From NCBI GenBank assembly GCA_030148365.1, contig JASBTO010000108.1:1-20304 (forward strand): a DNA stretch of 20,304 nt. Direction: 5' to 3'. Source of the stretch: Kangiellaceae bacterium (lineage in GTDB: Bacteria; Pseudomonadota; Gammaproteobacteria; Enterobacterales; Kangiellaceae). How positions within the stretch are numbered: the first letter of the stretch is position 1; every line of letters begins with the position of its first letter. The position numbers were made by a program, and so were the translations under genes. Under the pieces are notes generated by a model, which was not told the DNA's origin, searched no databases, and saw only the letters and a program-made list of their open reading frames with translations. Shown one piece after another: positions 8,094-14,972 of the stretch.

Positions 8094-9470
8094 TTACAAG
8101 TTTTTGGCTTTTTCCACCGCTTCTTCAATGGTGCCGACCATGTAGAACGCCTGCTCTGGCAGGTGGTCATATTCGCCATTGAGAATGCCCTTGAAGCCGG
8201 CAATCGTATCTTTCAGAGATACGTATTTGCCCGGCGACCCGGTGAAGACTTCCGCTACATAGAAAGGCTGTGACAGGAAGCGCTGGATTTTACGGGCCCG
8301 GGTTACGGTCTGCTTGTCTTCTTCCGACAGCTCGTCCATACCCAGAATGGCAATGATGTCCTTCAGCTCTTTGTAACGCTGCAAGACACCCTGCACGCCG
8401 CGGGCAATGTCGTAATGCTCCTGGCCGATAACCAGCGGATCCAGCTGGCGCGAGGTGGAGTCCAGCGGGTCAACCGCGGGATAAATACCCAGTTCGGCGA
8501 TTTGGCGGGACAGTACCACGGTCGCGTCCAGGTGGGCGAAAGTCGTTGCCGGGGAGGGGTCAGTCAAGTCATCCGCGGGAACATAAACCGCCTGGATGGA
8601 GGTAATGGAACCGGTCTTGGTGGACGTGATGCGCTCCTGCAGAACACCCATCTCTTCAGCCAGCGTCGGCTGATAGCCTACCGCGGACGGCATCCGGCCC
8701 AGCAGTGCCGAGACCTCGGTACCCGCGAGGGTATAACGGTAGATGTTATCGATAAACAACAGGACGTCGCGGCCTTCGTCACGGAATTTTTCCGCCATGG
8801 TCAGGCCGGTCAGGGCCACACGCAGACGGTTGCCGGGCGGCTCGTTCATCTGGCCGTAGACCAGTGCCACCTTGTCCAGTACGTCGGACTCACGCATTTC
8901 GTGATAGAAGTCGTTACCCTCACGAGTACGCTCACCAACACCGGCGAATACGGAGAAACCGGAGTGCTCGATGGCGATGTTCCGGATCAGCTCCATCATG
9001 TTGACGGTCTTGCCGACACCGGCGCCGCCGAACAGGCCGACTTTACCGCCTTTCGCGAAGGGGCAGACCAGGTCGATAACCTTGATGCCGGTTTCCAGCA
9101 ATTCGTTGGCGGCTGCCTGCTCCTTGAATTCCGGCGCCTTGCGGTGGATCGGCATGCGATCCTCTTCACCGATAGGACCTTTCTCGTCGATGGGCTCGCC
9201 CAGTACGTCCATGATGCGACCCAGGGTCGCCTTGCCAACCGGAACACTGATCGGTGCGCCTGTGCCTTCAACGCTAAGTCCGCGCTTGAGACCATCGGAA
9301 GAACCCATGGCGATACAGCGAACCACGCCGTCGCCCAGCTGCTGCTGAACTTCCATGGTCAAGCCGGTCTCACCGACCTTAAGAGCGTCATAAATCTTTG
9401 GTACGCTGTCGCGCGGGAATTCCACGTCGACAACCGCGCCAATAATTTCAACAATGTTACCAGTGCTCAT
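8094..9470 (-). CDS. atpD: ATP synthase F1 subunit beta (catalytic)
   Basis: Beta carries the three catalytic sites of F1, binding ADP and phosphate and releasing ATP as the gamma shaft turns. The product has 458 residues (E. coli 460). The N-terminal beta-barrel (GAVVDVEFP), the Walker A P-loop GGAGVGKT at residues 148-155, the catalytic-glutamate segment GVGERTREGND, the Walker B region VLLFIDNIYRYTLAGTEVS and the ATP-synthase signature PAVDPLDSTS are all present. The conserved DELSEEDK (DELSEED) motif of the C-terminal helical domain is also visible. The gammaproteobacterial NIYRYTLAGTEVS form replaces the commoner NIFRFTQAGSEVS. GAGGA precedes the ATG at about 8 nt. It starts 51 bp after atpG. 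Confidence 0.98.
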   Translation of the reverse strand: MSTGNIVEIIGAVVDVEFPRDSVPKIYDALKVGETGLTMEVQQQLGDGVVRCIAMGSSDGLKRGLSVEGTGAPISVPVGKATLGRIMDVLGEPIDEKGPIGEEDRMPIHRKAPEFKEQAAANELLETGIKVIDLVCPFAKGGKVGLFGGAGVGKTVNMMELIRNIAIEHSGFSVFAGVGERTREGNDFYHEMRESDVLDKVALVYGQMNEPPGNRLRVALTGLTMAEKFRDEGRDVLLFIDNIYRYTLAGTEVSALLGRMPSAVGYQPTLAEEMGVLQERITSTKTGSITSIQAVYVPADDLTDPSPATTFAHLDATVVLSRQIAELGIYPAVDPLDSTSRQLDPLVIGQEHYDIARGVQGVLQRYKELKDIIAILGMDELSEEDKQTVTRARKIQRFLSQPFYVAEVFTGSPGKYVSLKDTIAGFKGILNGEYDHLPEQAFYMVGTIEEAVEKAKNL

Positions 9471-9521
9471 GTTGATATCCTCTAGAACAAAACTTTTTAA
9501 TTCGGGGTTGCCGGGCGTGGC

Positions 9522-10382
9522 CTAGACCGCCGCCGCGCCAGATACAATCTCGGACAATTCCTGGGTAATTGATGCCTGACGCGCCTTGTTGTACACCAGC
9601 TGCAAATCATCAATCAGCTCGGCTGCGTTGTCGGACGCGCTCTTCATGGCGACCATTCGCGCCGCCTGCTCACAGGCAATATTCTCGATAACGGCCTGAT
9701 AAACCTGCGATTCAATGTAGCGCACCATCAGCAGATCGAGGATCGGCTTGGCTTCGGGCTCGTAGATGTAGTCCCAGTGATGGCGAAGCTTTTCGTCTTT
9801 GGCCACGGGCAGGGGCAGCATCTGCAATACCGCCGGGCGCTGGGTCATGGTGTTCTCGAACTGGTTGTACACCACGTACAACCGGTCAATACGGCCTTCT
9901 TCATAGGCTTTGAGCATGACCTTGACGGTGCCGATCAAATCGGTGATTTCCGGCGTGTCGCCCAGATTGCCGGCCTTGGCCACCACGGATCCGCCATATT
10001 TGCGGAAAAAGGCTGTGGCCTTGTTGCCGATCAGGCAGAGATCGATTTCCACGTCCTTGTCGTGCCAGTCTTTCATGCTGGCCAGGGCTTTCTTGAACAG
10101 GTTGATGTTCAGGCCACCGCAAAGACCGCGATCGGTCGATACCACAATGTAACCGACCCGGGTTACTTCCCGTTCGGTAATGTAGGCGTGGTGATACTCC
10201 GGCCGGCCAGAAGCGATGTGGCCGATTACGTCGCGGATCCGCTCTGCATAGGGGCGGGAAGCCGCCATGCGGTCCTGGGCCTTGCGCATCTTGCTCGCGG
10301 CTACCATTTCCATAGCACTGGTGATCTTCTGAGTATTCTTGATACTCCCGATCTTGGTGCGAATTTCTTTAGCGCCTGCCAT
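9522..10382 (-). CDS. atpG: ATP synthase F1 subunit gamma
   Basis: Gamma is the rotating central shaft that drives conformational change in the alpha/beta hexamer. The product has 286 residues (E. coli 287). The N-terminal coiled-coil helix (AKEIRTKIGSIKNTQKITSA, with MVAASKMRKAQ after it), the central Rossmann-like domain (STDRGLCGGLN) and the C-terminal helix ending ITQELSEIVSGAAAV are all typical. It follows atpA after a 66-bp gap containing a strong hairpin. Only a weak GGAA-type ribosome site precedes the ATG, so its translation may be limited relative to alpha and beta, consistent with one gamma per three alpha and three beta. Confidence 0.97.
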   Translation of the reverse strand: MAGAKEIRTKIGSIKNTQKITSAMEMVAASKMRKAQDRMAASRPYAERIRDVIGHIASGRPEYHHAYITEREVTRVGYIVVSTDRGLCGGLNINLFKKALASMKDWHDKDVEIDLCLIGNKATAFFRKYGGSVVAKAGNLGDTPEITDLIGTVKVMLKAYEEGRIDRLYVVYNQFENTMTQRPAVLQMLPLPVAKDEKLRHHWDYIYEPEAKPILDLLMVRYIESQVYQAVIENIACEQAARMVAMKSASDNAAELIDDLQLVYNKARQASITQELSEIVSGAAAV

Positions 10383-10417
10383 AGTCTGTTTCCGGTTCGA
10401 TTAAACTTGGGGTAACG

Positions 10418-10441
10418 GGACGGCGATTTGCACCGCCGTCC
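10418..10441 (-). other. Stem-loop between atpA and atpG
   Basis: GGACGGCG (10418-10425) pairs perfectly with CGCCGTCC (10434-10441) across an 8-nt loop, in the 66-bp gap between the atpA stop (10449) and the atpG start (10382). No T tract follows on the minus strand, so it is not an intrinsic terminator. It may stabilise or process the polycistronic mRNA and help set the alpha:gamma ratio; that role is inference. Confidence 0.55.
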
Positions 10442-10448
10442 GCTCTGA

Positions 10449-11996
10449 TTACCAGGTCTGGGTCGATTTGAACTTGGTGATCGCCGCTTCCAACGCGCTG
10501 GCGACTTCATCGTTGAAGTCCTGTTTCTCGTTGATCTCGGCCATCAGTTCCGCATGCTGCGCACGAACATAGTCGAGCAGCGCCGCTTCGAAATCGCCAA
10601 CCTTGTTCAATTCAACATCTTTCAGATGACCTTTCTCGGCAGCGAACAGGGAAACGGCCATTTCCGCAACGGACATGGGCGAGTACTGTTTCTGCTTCAT
10701 GAGCTCGGTCACGCGCTGGCCATGCTCGAGCTGGGCGCGGGTCGCGTCATCCAGGTCGGAGGCAAACTGGGCGAAAGCCGCCAGCTCGCGGTACTGGGCC
10801 AGGGCCAGACGGATACCGCCACCCAGCTTCTTGATGATCTTGGTCTGGGCTGCGCCACCCACACGGGAGACGGACAAACCGGCGTTGACCGCAGGGCGGA
10901 TACCGGCGTTGAACAAATCCGTTTCCAGGAAGATCTGACCGTCAGTAATGGAGATTACGTTGGTCGGTACGAAGGCGGATACGTCACCTGCCTGGGTCTC
11001 GATGATCGGCAATGCCGTCAGCGAGCCGGTTTTGCCCTTGACCCTGCCGTCGGTCAACTTCTCGACATAGTCGGCGTTGATCCGGGACGCGCGCTCCAGC
11101 AACCGGGAGTGGAGATAGAAAACGTCACCCGGGTAGGCTTCACGGCCCGGCGGACGACGCAGCAACAGGGAGATCTGGCGGTAAGCCCAGGCCTGTTTGG
11201 TCAGGTCATCATAGATGATCAGGGCGTCTTCACCGCGGTCACGGAAGTATTCACCCATGGAGCAACCGGCGAAAGGCGCGATGAACTGCAGGGATGCTGC
11301 ATCAGAGGCGGAAGCCGCGACCACGATGGTGTGATCCATGGCGCCGTGCTCTTCGAGCTTGCGCACGATGTTGGCAATCGTGGAAGACTTCTGACCAATT
11401 GCCACGTAGACACATTTGATGCCGGTGCCTTTCTGGTTGATGACCGCATCGATGGCGATAGCGGTCTTACCGGTCTGGCGGTCACCGATGATCAGCTCGC
11501 GCTGGCCGCGACCAACGGGGATCATGGCATCGATGGATTTGATACCGGTCTGGACCGGCTGGGATACGGACTGACGGGTAATAACGCCAGGTGCGACCTT
11601 CTCGACCGGCGCGAAGCCGTCGTTCTTGATCTCGCCCTTGCCGTCAATCGGGTTACCGAGCGCGTCGACAACGCGACCCAGCAGACCTTCACCGACGGGG
11701 ACTTCCAGGATTCGGCCGGTACATTTGGCGGTCATGCCTTCAACGATGTCCTGGTAGTCGCCCAGGACCACGGCGCCGACGGAGTCACGCTCCAGGTTCA
11801 GTGCCATGCCGTACTTGCCGCCCGGCAGTTCGATCATCTCACCGGCCATAACGTCGGCGAGACCGTGGATCCGCAAAATACCGTCAGAGACGCTGACAAT
11901 AGTGCCTTCGTTGCGCGCTTCGGAAACAACGCTGAACTGGTCGATGCGTTGTTTGATAAGTTCGCTGATTTCAGATGGATTCAGTTGCATGCTCAT
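10449..11996 (-). CDS. atpA: ATP synthase F1 subunit alpha
   Basis: Alpha alternates with beta in the F1 head and carries the non-catalytic nucleotide sites. The product has 515 residues (E. coli 513). It shows the N-terminal LNPSEISELIKQRI helix that docks on delta, the beta-barrel EGTIVSVSDGILRIHGLADVM, the P-loop GDRQTGKT at residues 171-178, ALIIYDDLTKQAWAYRQISLLLRRPPGRE, and the signature PAVNAGLSVSRVGG with the arginine finger. Two ATGs are close together (11996 and 11990). GAGG lies 7 nt from the first, so 11996 is used; E. coli starts at the equivalent of the second (MQLN). It is 13 bp after atpH. Confidence 0.98.
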   Translation of the reverse strand: MSMQLNPSEISELIKQRIDQFSVVSEARNEGTIVSVSDGILRIHGLADVMAGEMIELPGGKYGMALNLERDSVGAVVLGDYQDIVEGMTAKCTGRILEVPVGEGLLGRVVDALGNPIDGKGEIKNDGFAPVEKVAPGVITRQSVSQPVQTGIKSIDAMIPVGRGQRELIIGDRQTGKTAIAIDAVINQKGTGIKCVYVAIGQKSSTIANIVRKLEEHGAMDHTIVVAASASDAASLQFIAPFAGCSMGEYFRDRGEDALIIYDDLTKQAWAYRQISLLLRRPPGREAYPGDVFYLHSRLLERASRINADYVEKLTDGRVKGKTGSLTALPIIETQAGDVSAFVPTNVISITDGQIFLETDLFNAGIRPAVNAGLSVSRVGGAAQTKIIKKLGGGIRLALAQYRELAAFAQFASDLDDATRAQLEHGQRVTELMKQKQYSPMSVAEMAVSLFAAEKGHLKDVELNKVGDFEAALLDYVRAQHAELMAEINEKQDFNDEVASALEAAITKFKSTQTW

Positions 11997-12009
11997 GCGT
12001 CTTCCTCAA

Positions 12010-12546
12010 TTAAGCTCTTAGCGTTTCGGAAAGCTTTTCGAGCTTACCGCGCACCGATCCGTCGATAACCAGGTCTTCAGCCCTGATCACCATGCCGCCA
12101 ATCAGGGCGGAGTCGGTGGTATTGTTGATTCTGACCTTGCGGCCGAGTTTGGTTGACAGTTTTTCAGCCAGGGCGTCGACCTGCGTATCTTCCAGTGCCT
12201 GGGCGGAGACAACGTCGACCTCGATGGTCTTTTCGTGCTCGGCTTTCAGGTGCTCGAAACGATCGCGAATGGCCGGCAGTGCCGTCAGGCGATGGTTCTG
12301 GGCCAGCAAGCGGATAAAATTGGCGGCTTTCTCGTCCAGCTGATCGCCGCTGATCTTCAACAGCGCTTCGCCTTTCTGCTCGCCGGATAACTCGGGGTTT
12401 TCCAGCAAGTCTGCCACTTCCTCGTTACTGACGACCTGCGCGGAAAAATCCAGCATGCCGAACCAGCCGTCGATATTGCCGGCTTCCCGGGCGAACTCGA
12501 AAGCGGCTTTGGCGTAAGGTCGCGCGATGGTGCTTAGTTCTGCCAT
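12010..12546 (-). CDS. atpH: ATP synthase F1 subunit delta
   Basis: Delta joins the top of F1 to the peripheral stalk (OSCP homologue). The product has 178 residues (E. coli 177). The N-terminal helical domain (STIARPYAKAAFEFA, then WFGMLDFSAQVV) binds the alpha N-terminus. The C-terminal part has the family pattern ending LIGGMVIRAEDLVIDGSVRGKLEKL. AAGGA lies about 6 nt before the ATG and overlaps the end of atpF, 10 bp away, so translational coupling is likely. Confidence 0.97.
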   Translation of the reverse strand: MAELSTIARPYAKAAFEFAREAGNIDGWFGMLDFSAQVVSNEEVADLLENPELSGEQKGEALLKISGDQLDEKAANFIRLLAQNHRLTALPAIRDRFEHLKAEHEKTIEVDVVSAQALEDTQVDALAEKLSTKLGRKVRINNTTDSALIGGMVIRAEDLVIDGSVRGKLEKLSETLRA

Positions 12547-12556
12547 GATGCTTCCT

Positions 12557-13027
12557 TTACAGCCTTTCGATCAGCTTGTCGAAGAGGTCGTTGTTGGCGG
12601 CTTCGTCGATATCCCTTTCCAGGATTTTCGAGGCGCCGGCAACCGCCAGACCCGCAACCCTGGCACGCAGTTCTTCGCGAGCCCGGTTGAACTCCTGGTC
12701 GATTTCGGCACGCGCGCCGGTCAACAGCTTCTCCGCTTCCTTACGGGCGTCATCCTTGGCCGAGTCGACAATTTCCGCATGACGTTTCTTGGCCTGCTCA
12801 ATCAGTTCGGCAGACTGGCCCTTCGCGTCCTTGAGGATCTGAGCGGCTTTTTCCTTGGCCAGTTCCAGATCATGAACGCCGCGCTCGGAGGCCGCGAGAC
12901 CTTCAGCAATTTTGTTCTGGCGCTCTTCGATGGCGGCCATCAGCGGCGGCCATACGAATTTCATGCAGAACCAGACGAAGAAAATAAAGGCTATCGTCTG
13001 GCCTATGATGGTAGCGTTAATATCCAC
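12557..13027 (-). CDS. atpF: ATP synthase Fo subunit b (GTG start)
   Basis: Subunit b forms the dimeric peripheral stalk. The 156-residue product is the same length as in E. coli: one N-terminal membrane helix (about residues 5-26, IIGQTIAFIFFVWFCMKFVW), then PPLMAAIEERQNKIAEGL and a long charged coiled coil, ending in the delta-binding region (VAGLAVAGASKILERDIDEA). The start codon is GTG: the plus strand reads CAC at 13025-13027, and AAGGAG lies 7 nt upstream. No ATG is available at the correct N-terminus (DINATIIGQ matches E. coli NLNATILGQ). It is 48 bp after atpE. Confidence 0.97.
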   Translation of the reverse strand: MDINATIIGQTIAFIFFVWFCMKFVWPPLMAAIEERQNKIAEGLAASERGVHDLELAKEKAAQILKDAKGQSAELIEQAKKRHAEIVDSAKDDARKEAEKLLTGARAEIDQEFNRAREELRARVAGLAVAGASKILERDIDEAANNDLFDKLIERL

Positions 13028-13075
13028 AATAAGGCTCCTTCGGGTTTCAGTTAGCTGGAGACCGCAAGGAGTCCG

Positions 13076-13348
13076 TTAGCCCCCGGTAACAGCAGATTGC
13101 AACTGACCAATGAAGGGGTTGGCGAAAGTGAAGAACAGCGCGATACCCACACCGATCATGGCAACCGCGTCAAGCAGACCAACCACGATGAACATTTTGA
13201 CCTGCAGCATGGGCGCCATTTCCGGCTGGCGAGCAGCAGATTCCAGGAACTTGCCACCCAGCAGGCCCATACCAATACCAACACCCAGTGCGCCCAGGCC
13301 AATCAGGATTGCCACGGCAAGAGCGGTAAAAGCGACTACGGTTTCCAT
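13076..13348 (-). CDS. atpE: ATP synthase Fo subunit c (rotor ring, H+-type)
   Basis: Subunit c forms the membrane rotor ring that carries protons. The 90-residue product is two transmembrane helices: helix 1 with the Gly-rich packing motif GALGVGIGMGLLGG, the polar loop R40-Q41-P42, and helix 2 with the ion-binding carboxylate D60 (GLLDAVAMIG). Aspartate, and the absence of the Gln/Glu plus Ser/Thr pattern of Na+ rings, points to proton use. It is about 11 residues longer than E. coli c (79), with extra residues at both ends. A strong GAGGAG lies 6 nt before the ATG, with AT-rich sequence upstream that should favour the high expression this multi-copy subunit needs. Confidence 0.98.
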   Translation of the reverse strand: METVVAFTALAVAILIGLGALGVGIGMGLLGGKFLESAARQPEMAPMLQVKMFIVVGLLDAVAMIGVGIALFFTFANPFIGQLQSAVTGG

Positions 13349-13354
13349 CAGTTT

Positions 13355-13396
13355 CTCCTCAACAAGAGTAATTTAAAGTATATAAAGTTAATAAAA
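13355..13396 (-). promoter_or_regulatory. Strong atpE translation-initiation region
   Basis: The gap between atpB and atpE holds GAGGAG (13355-13360) at 6-nt spacing from the atpE ATG. It is preceded on the minus strand by about 36 nt that are almost all A/T with little pairing potential. The arrangement resembles the known E. coli atpE initiation region, where a U/A-rich stretch upstream of the ribosome site raises translation so that about ten c subunits are made per complex. The enhancer role here is inferred by analogy. Confidence 0.6.
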
Positions 13397-14206
13397 TCAG
13401 TGATCTTCGTGTGCCAGACTCAGGTACACGATGGTCAGCATCATGAAAATAAAGGCCTGCAACGTGATCACCAGAATATGGAACACGGCCCAGGGGAAGT
13501 GCAGCGGCAACTGATAGTAGCCGAGCAGGGCGATCAGGATGAACAGCAGTTCTCCGGCATACATGTTGCCGAACAATCGCAGGGACAGGGATATCGGCTT
13601 GGCGAGCAGCGCCACGCCTTCGAGCAGCAGGTTAAAGGGAATGGCTGCCCAGTGGTTGAAGGGCTGCAGGGTCAGCTCTTTGGTAAAGCCGCCTATACCC
13701 TTGACCTTGATGCTGTAGTAGACAATCAGGATAAATACGGAAATCGACAGTGCAAAAGTGGCGTTCAGATCCGTGGAGGGAACAACTTTCAGATAGTCCA
13801 CACCGACGGTGGAAGCAGCCATCGGCAACCAGTCAACGGGGATCAAATCCATCAGGTTCATGAAGAAAACCCAGACGAAAATGGTCAGGCCGAGGGGCGC
13901 GATCAGCGGGTTGCGACCGTGGAAGGTGTCCTTGACGTTGGAATCAACGAAATCGACAACCATTTCGACAAAGGCCTGCATCTTGCCGGGTTTGCCGACC
14001 GTGGCCTTCTTGGCAACGCTTCGGAAAATGAGAATGAATACCAGACCGAGAATGACGGAGAACGCCAGTGTATCGACATTGAATGTCCAGAAGTTGCCCT
14101 GGCACTCGTTCCAGATCCAGCCTTCGTCGGTGTGGCAGACTTGCAGGTTCTGCAAGTGGTGTTTGATATAACCAGTGCTGGTCTGTGCGTGTTCAGCTGC
14201 GCTCAT
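13397..14206 (-). CDS. atpB: ATP synthase Fo subunit a
   Basis: Subunit a provides the two proton half-channels against the c ring. The product has 269 residues (E. coli 271). The essential arginine is R210 in ISLSLRLFGNMYAGEL, at the same number as E. coli R210. GIGGFTKELTLQPFNHW and LITLQ-like LVITLQAFIFMMLTIVYLSLA complete the channel helices. The N-terminal segment before the first membrane helix, periplasmic in E. coli, has two cysteines (C24 and C35, in QVCHTDEGWIWNECQG) that E. coli subunit a lacks; a disulfide is possible. The ribosome site is weak (TGGG about 15 nt upstream), so coupling to atpI (18 bp upstream) is likely. Confidence 0.97.
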   Translation of the reverse strand: MSAAEHAQTSTGYIKHHLQNLQVCHTDEGWIWNECQGNFWTFNVDTLAFSVILGLVFILIFRSVAKKATVGKPGKMQAFVEMVVDFVDSNVKDTFHGRNPLIAPLGLTIFVWVFFMNLMDLIPVDWLPMAASTVGVDYLKVVPSTDLNATFALSISVFILIVYYSIKVKGIGGFTKELTLQPFNHWAAIPFNLLLEGVALLAKPISLSLRLFGNMYAGELLFILIALLGYYQLPLHFPWAVFHILVITLQAFIFMMLTIVYLSLAHEDH

Positions 14207-14224
14207 TGTGCGTATCGGCCCACG

Positions 14225-14608
14225 TTAATAAGACGGTTTAACAATAAAAGGTGCCGCCAGCTGTACCAACACACAGAGCGTAAACCCTGTGACCAGCCAT
14301 CCCGGCAACACCTTCAGAAATAAGTACACTAAAACAAACAACACGATGGTGAGCAGCCACTTGAGCGTCTCACCCAAATAAAAAGCTTTCTGTATCTGCC
14401 GGGCGGCACTGGCGCCGGCCTTCGCGAAAGCCAGCGTGGCGAACAGCAGATTGGGCAATACCGCAATCAAACCGCCAACCAGCAACGAAAAGCCCTCGAG
14501 CCGACCTGCTATCAGGCCGAAAGCCGCTGCGATTATACAGACCAGAGCCTGTAACGCTACCAACCGGTAGGCCGCTGCGCGATTTTGTCGAACCAGTGCA
14601 GAAGTCAT
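14225..14608 (-). CDS. atpI: ATP synthase assembly protein AtpI
   Basis: AtpI is a small membrane protein that helps c-ring assembly and possibly ion uptake; it is not part of the final enzyme. The chosen product has 127 residues with four hydrophobic helices (around LVALQALVCIIAAAFGLIAG, GGLIAVLPNLLFATLAF, LKWLLTIVLFVLVYLFLKVL and TLCVLVQLAAPFIV). The start at 14608 (MTSALVRQNRAA) gives the usual family length and has GGAG 4 nt upstream. The frame stays open to an ATG at 14713, but that start would lie in the -35 element of the promoter and adds 35 residues unlike the family. First gene of the operon. Confidence 0.9.
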   Translation of the reverse strand: MTSALVRQNRAAAYRLVALQALVCIIAAAFGLIAGRLEGFSLLVGGLIAVLPNLLFATLAFAKAGASAARQIQKAFYLGETLKWLLTIVLFVLVYLFLKVLPGWLVTGFTLCVLVQLAAPFIVKPSY

Positions 14609-14684
14609 CGGGCTCCAGGTCCGGCCCTTGGCTTCAGGGGCGGAAAGTTCGCAATAATCGGGGCTTCGCCACAAACGGGCGGGA

Positions 14685-14713
14685 AGTATAAAGATTTCGG
14701 GGGGGTTTATCAA
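14685..14713 (-). promoter_or_regulatory. Sigma70-type promoter of the atp operon
   Basis: On the minus strand, TTGATA (14708-14713) and TATACT (14685-14690) are separated by exactly 17 bp, matching the -35 and -10 consensus at five and four of six positions. Transcription would start near 14678, giving a leader of about 70 nt before atpI. The spacer contains a run of seven C residues on the transcribed-sense strand (G tract 14699-14705). It is the best promoter match seen in the window. Confidence 0.7.
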
Positions 14714-14734
14714 CCAGACCGGGGGGAAACCGGG

Positions 14735-14751
14735 CCCCTACTAGGGATAGT
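14735..14751 (-). repeat. ACTATCCC repeat copy 2 with inverted repeat
   Basis: On the minus strand, ACTATCCC (14744-14751) continues into TAGTAGGGGCC, so CCCTA faces TAGGGG in a short inverted repeat. The centre is about 65 bp upstream of the predicted atp transcription start. It overlaps a TTGACA hexamer (14751-14756) that has no matching -10. It could be an activator or repressor site. Confidence 0.4.
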
Positions 14752-14773
14752 GTCAACAGGGCGATACCGGCAC

Positions 14774-14797
14774 AAAATAGGGGCTTTATCAGCCCCC
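14774..14797 (-). terminator. Terminator-like hairpin upstream of the atp promoter
   Basis: On the minus strand, GGGGCT (14791-14796) pairs with AGCCCC (14780-14785) across a 5-nt loop and is followed by TATTTT. It is the most terminator-like element downstream of the FG-GAP protein gene, about 180 bp after its stop, and would shield the atp promoter from readthrough. The stem is short and the T tract is interrupted, so this is a moderate call. Confidence 0.5.
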
Positions 14798-14813
14798 GCC
14801 TAGCGGGGATAGT
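14794..14813 (-). repeat. ACTATCCC repeat copy 1 with 6-bp hairpin
   Basis: On the minus strand, ACTATCCC (14806-14813) leads into a perfect hairpin, CCCCGC-TAG-GCGGGG (14794-14808). Its 3' arm shares three bases with the 5' arm of the next hairpin (14791-14796), so the two structures compete in RNA. This copy lies 62 bp from copy 2 in the same orientation. Confidence 0.4.
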
Positions 14814-14926
14814 CAGACTCTCCGGTTTGCGGATCGCACTATCTGGGCCTGCAGATAAGGCTTCTGGTCGACACCAGGATATGTGCTCTCAGCTCAGAAG
14901 CGAATATTTATGGCGAGCCTGACCGC

Positions 14927-14943
14927 CCCCCGGCGAGCGGGGG
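14927..14943 (-). other. GC-rich hairpin just after the FG-GAP protein stop
   Basis: A 6-bp perfect G/C stem (plus-strand arms 14927-14932 and 14938-14943, 5-nt loop) lies 30 bp after the stop codon at 14973. No T tract follows on the minus strand. It may be a 3' stabilising hairpin rather than an intrinsic terminator. Confidence 0.4.
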
Positions 14944-14972
14944 AAGTGCCAGCGCGCTTTAATACGCTTTGA

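Larger units (their letters stand above)
14609..14972. other. 364-bp intergenic control region upstream of the atp operon
   Basis: This is the longest non-coding stretch in the window. From the atpI side it holds a leader of about 70 nt, a sigma70-like promoter, two copies of an ACTATCCC octamer each joined to a GC-rich inverted repeat, a terminator-like hairpin, and a GC-rich hairpin just after the stop of the FG-GAP protein gene. I see no ORF, tRNA or other RNA gene in it. The individual parts are listed separately. Confidence 0.7.

Noticed and set aside
10554..12068. A 504-codon plus-strand open frame opposite atpA, with similar long frames opposite atpD (8415-9485) and atpE/atpB (13097-14323)
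   Set aside because: They lie antisense to highly conserved genes with strong codon bias, which leaves the opposite frame open. Their products are low-complexity in appearance (His/Gln/Asp-rich) and match no family I know.
14609..14713. A 35-residue N-terminal extension of AtpI
   Set aside because: The upstream ATG falls inside the predicted -35 element and would lie upstream of the transcription start; the 127-residue form matches AtpI length and has a ribosome site.
14699..14746. Possible G-quadruplex from G runs on the plus strand
   Set aside because: Four runs of three or more G exist, but one loop is about 15 nt and C runs nearby would pair instead, so the signal is weak.
14728..14756. 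A perfect TTGACA (14751-14756, minus strand) as a second atp promoter
   Set aside because: At 16-18 bp spacing the -10 position reads about CCGGTT, which is GC-rich and unlike TATAAT.
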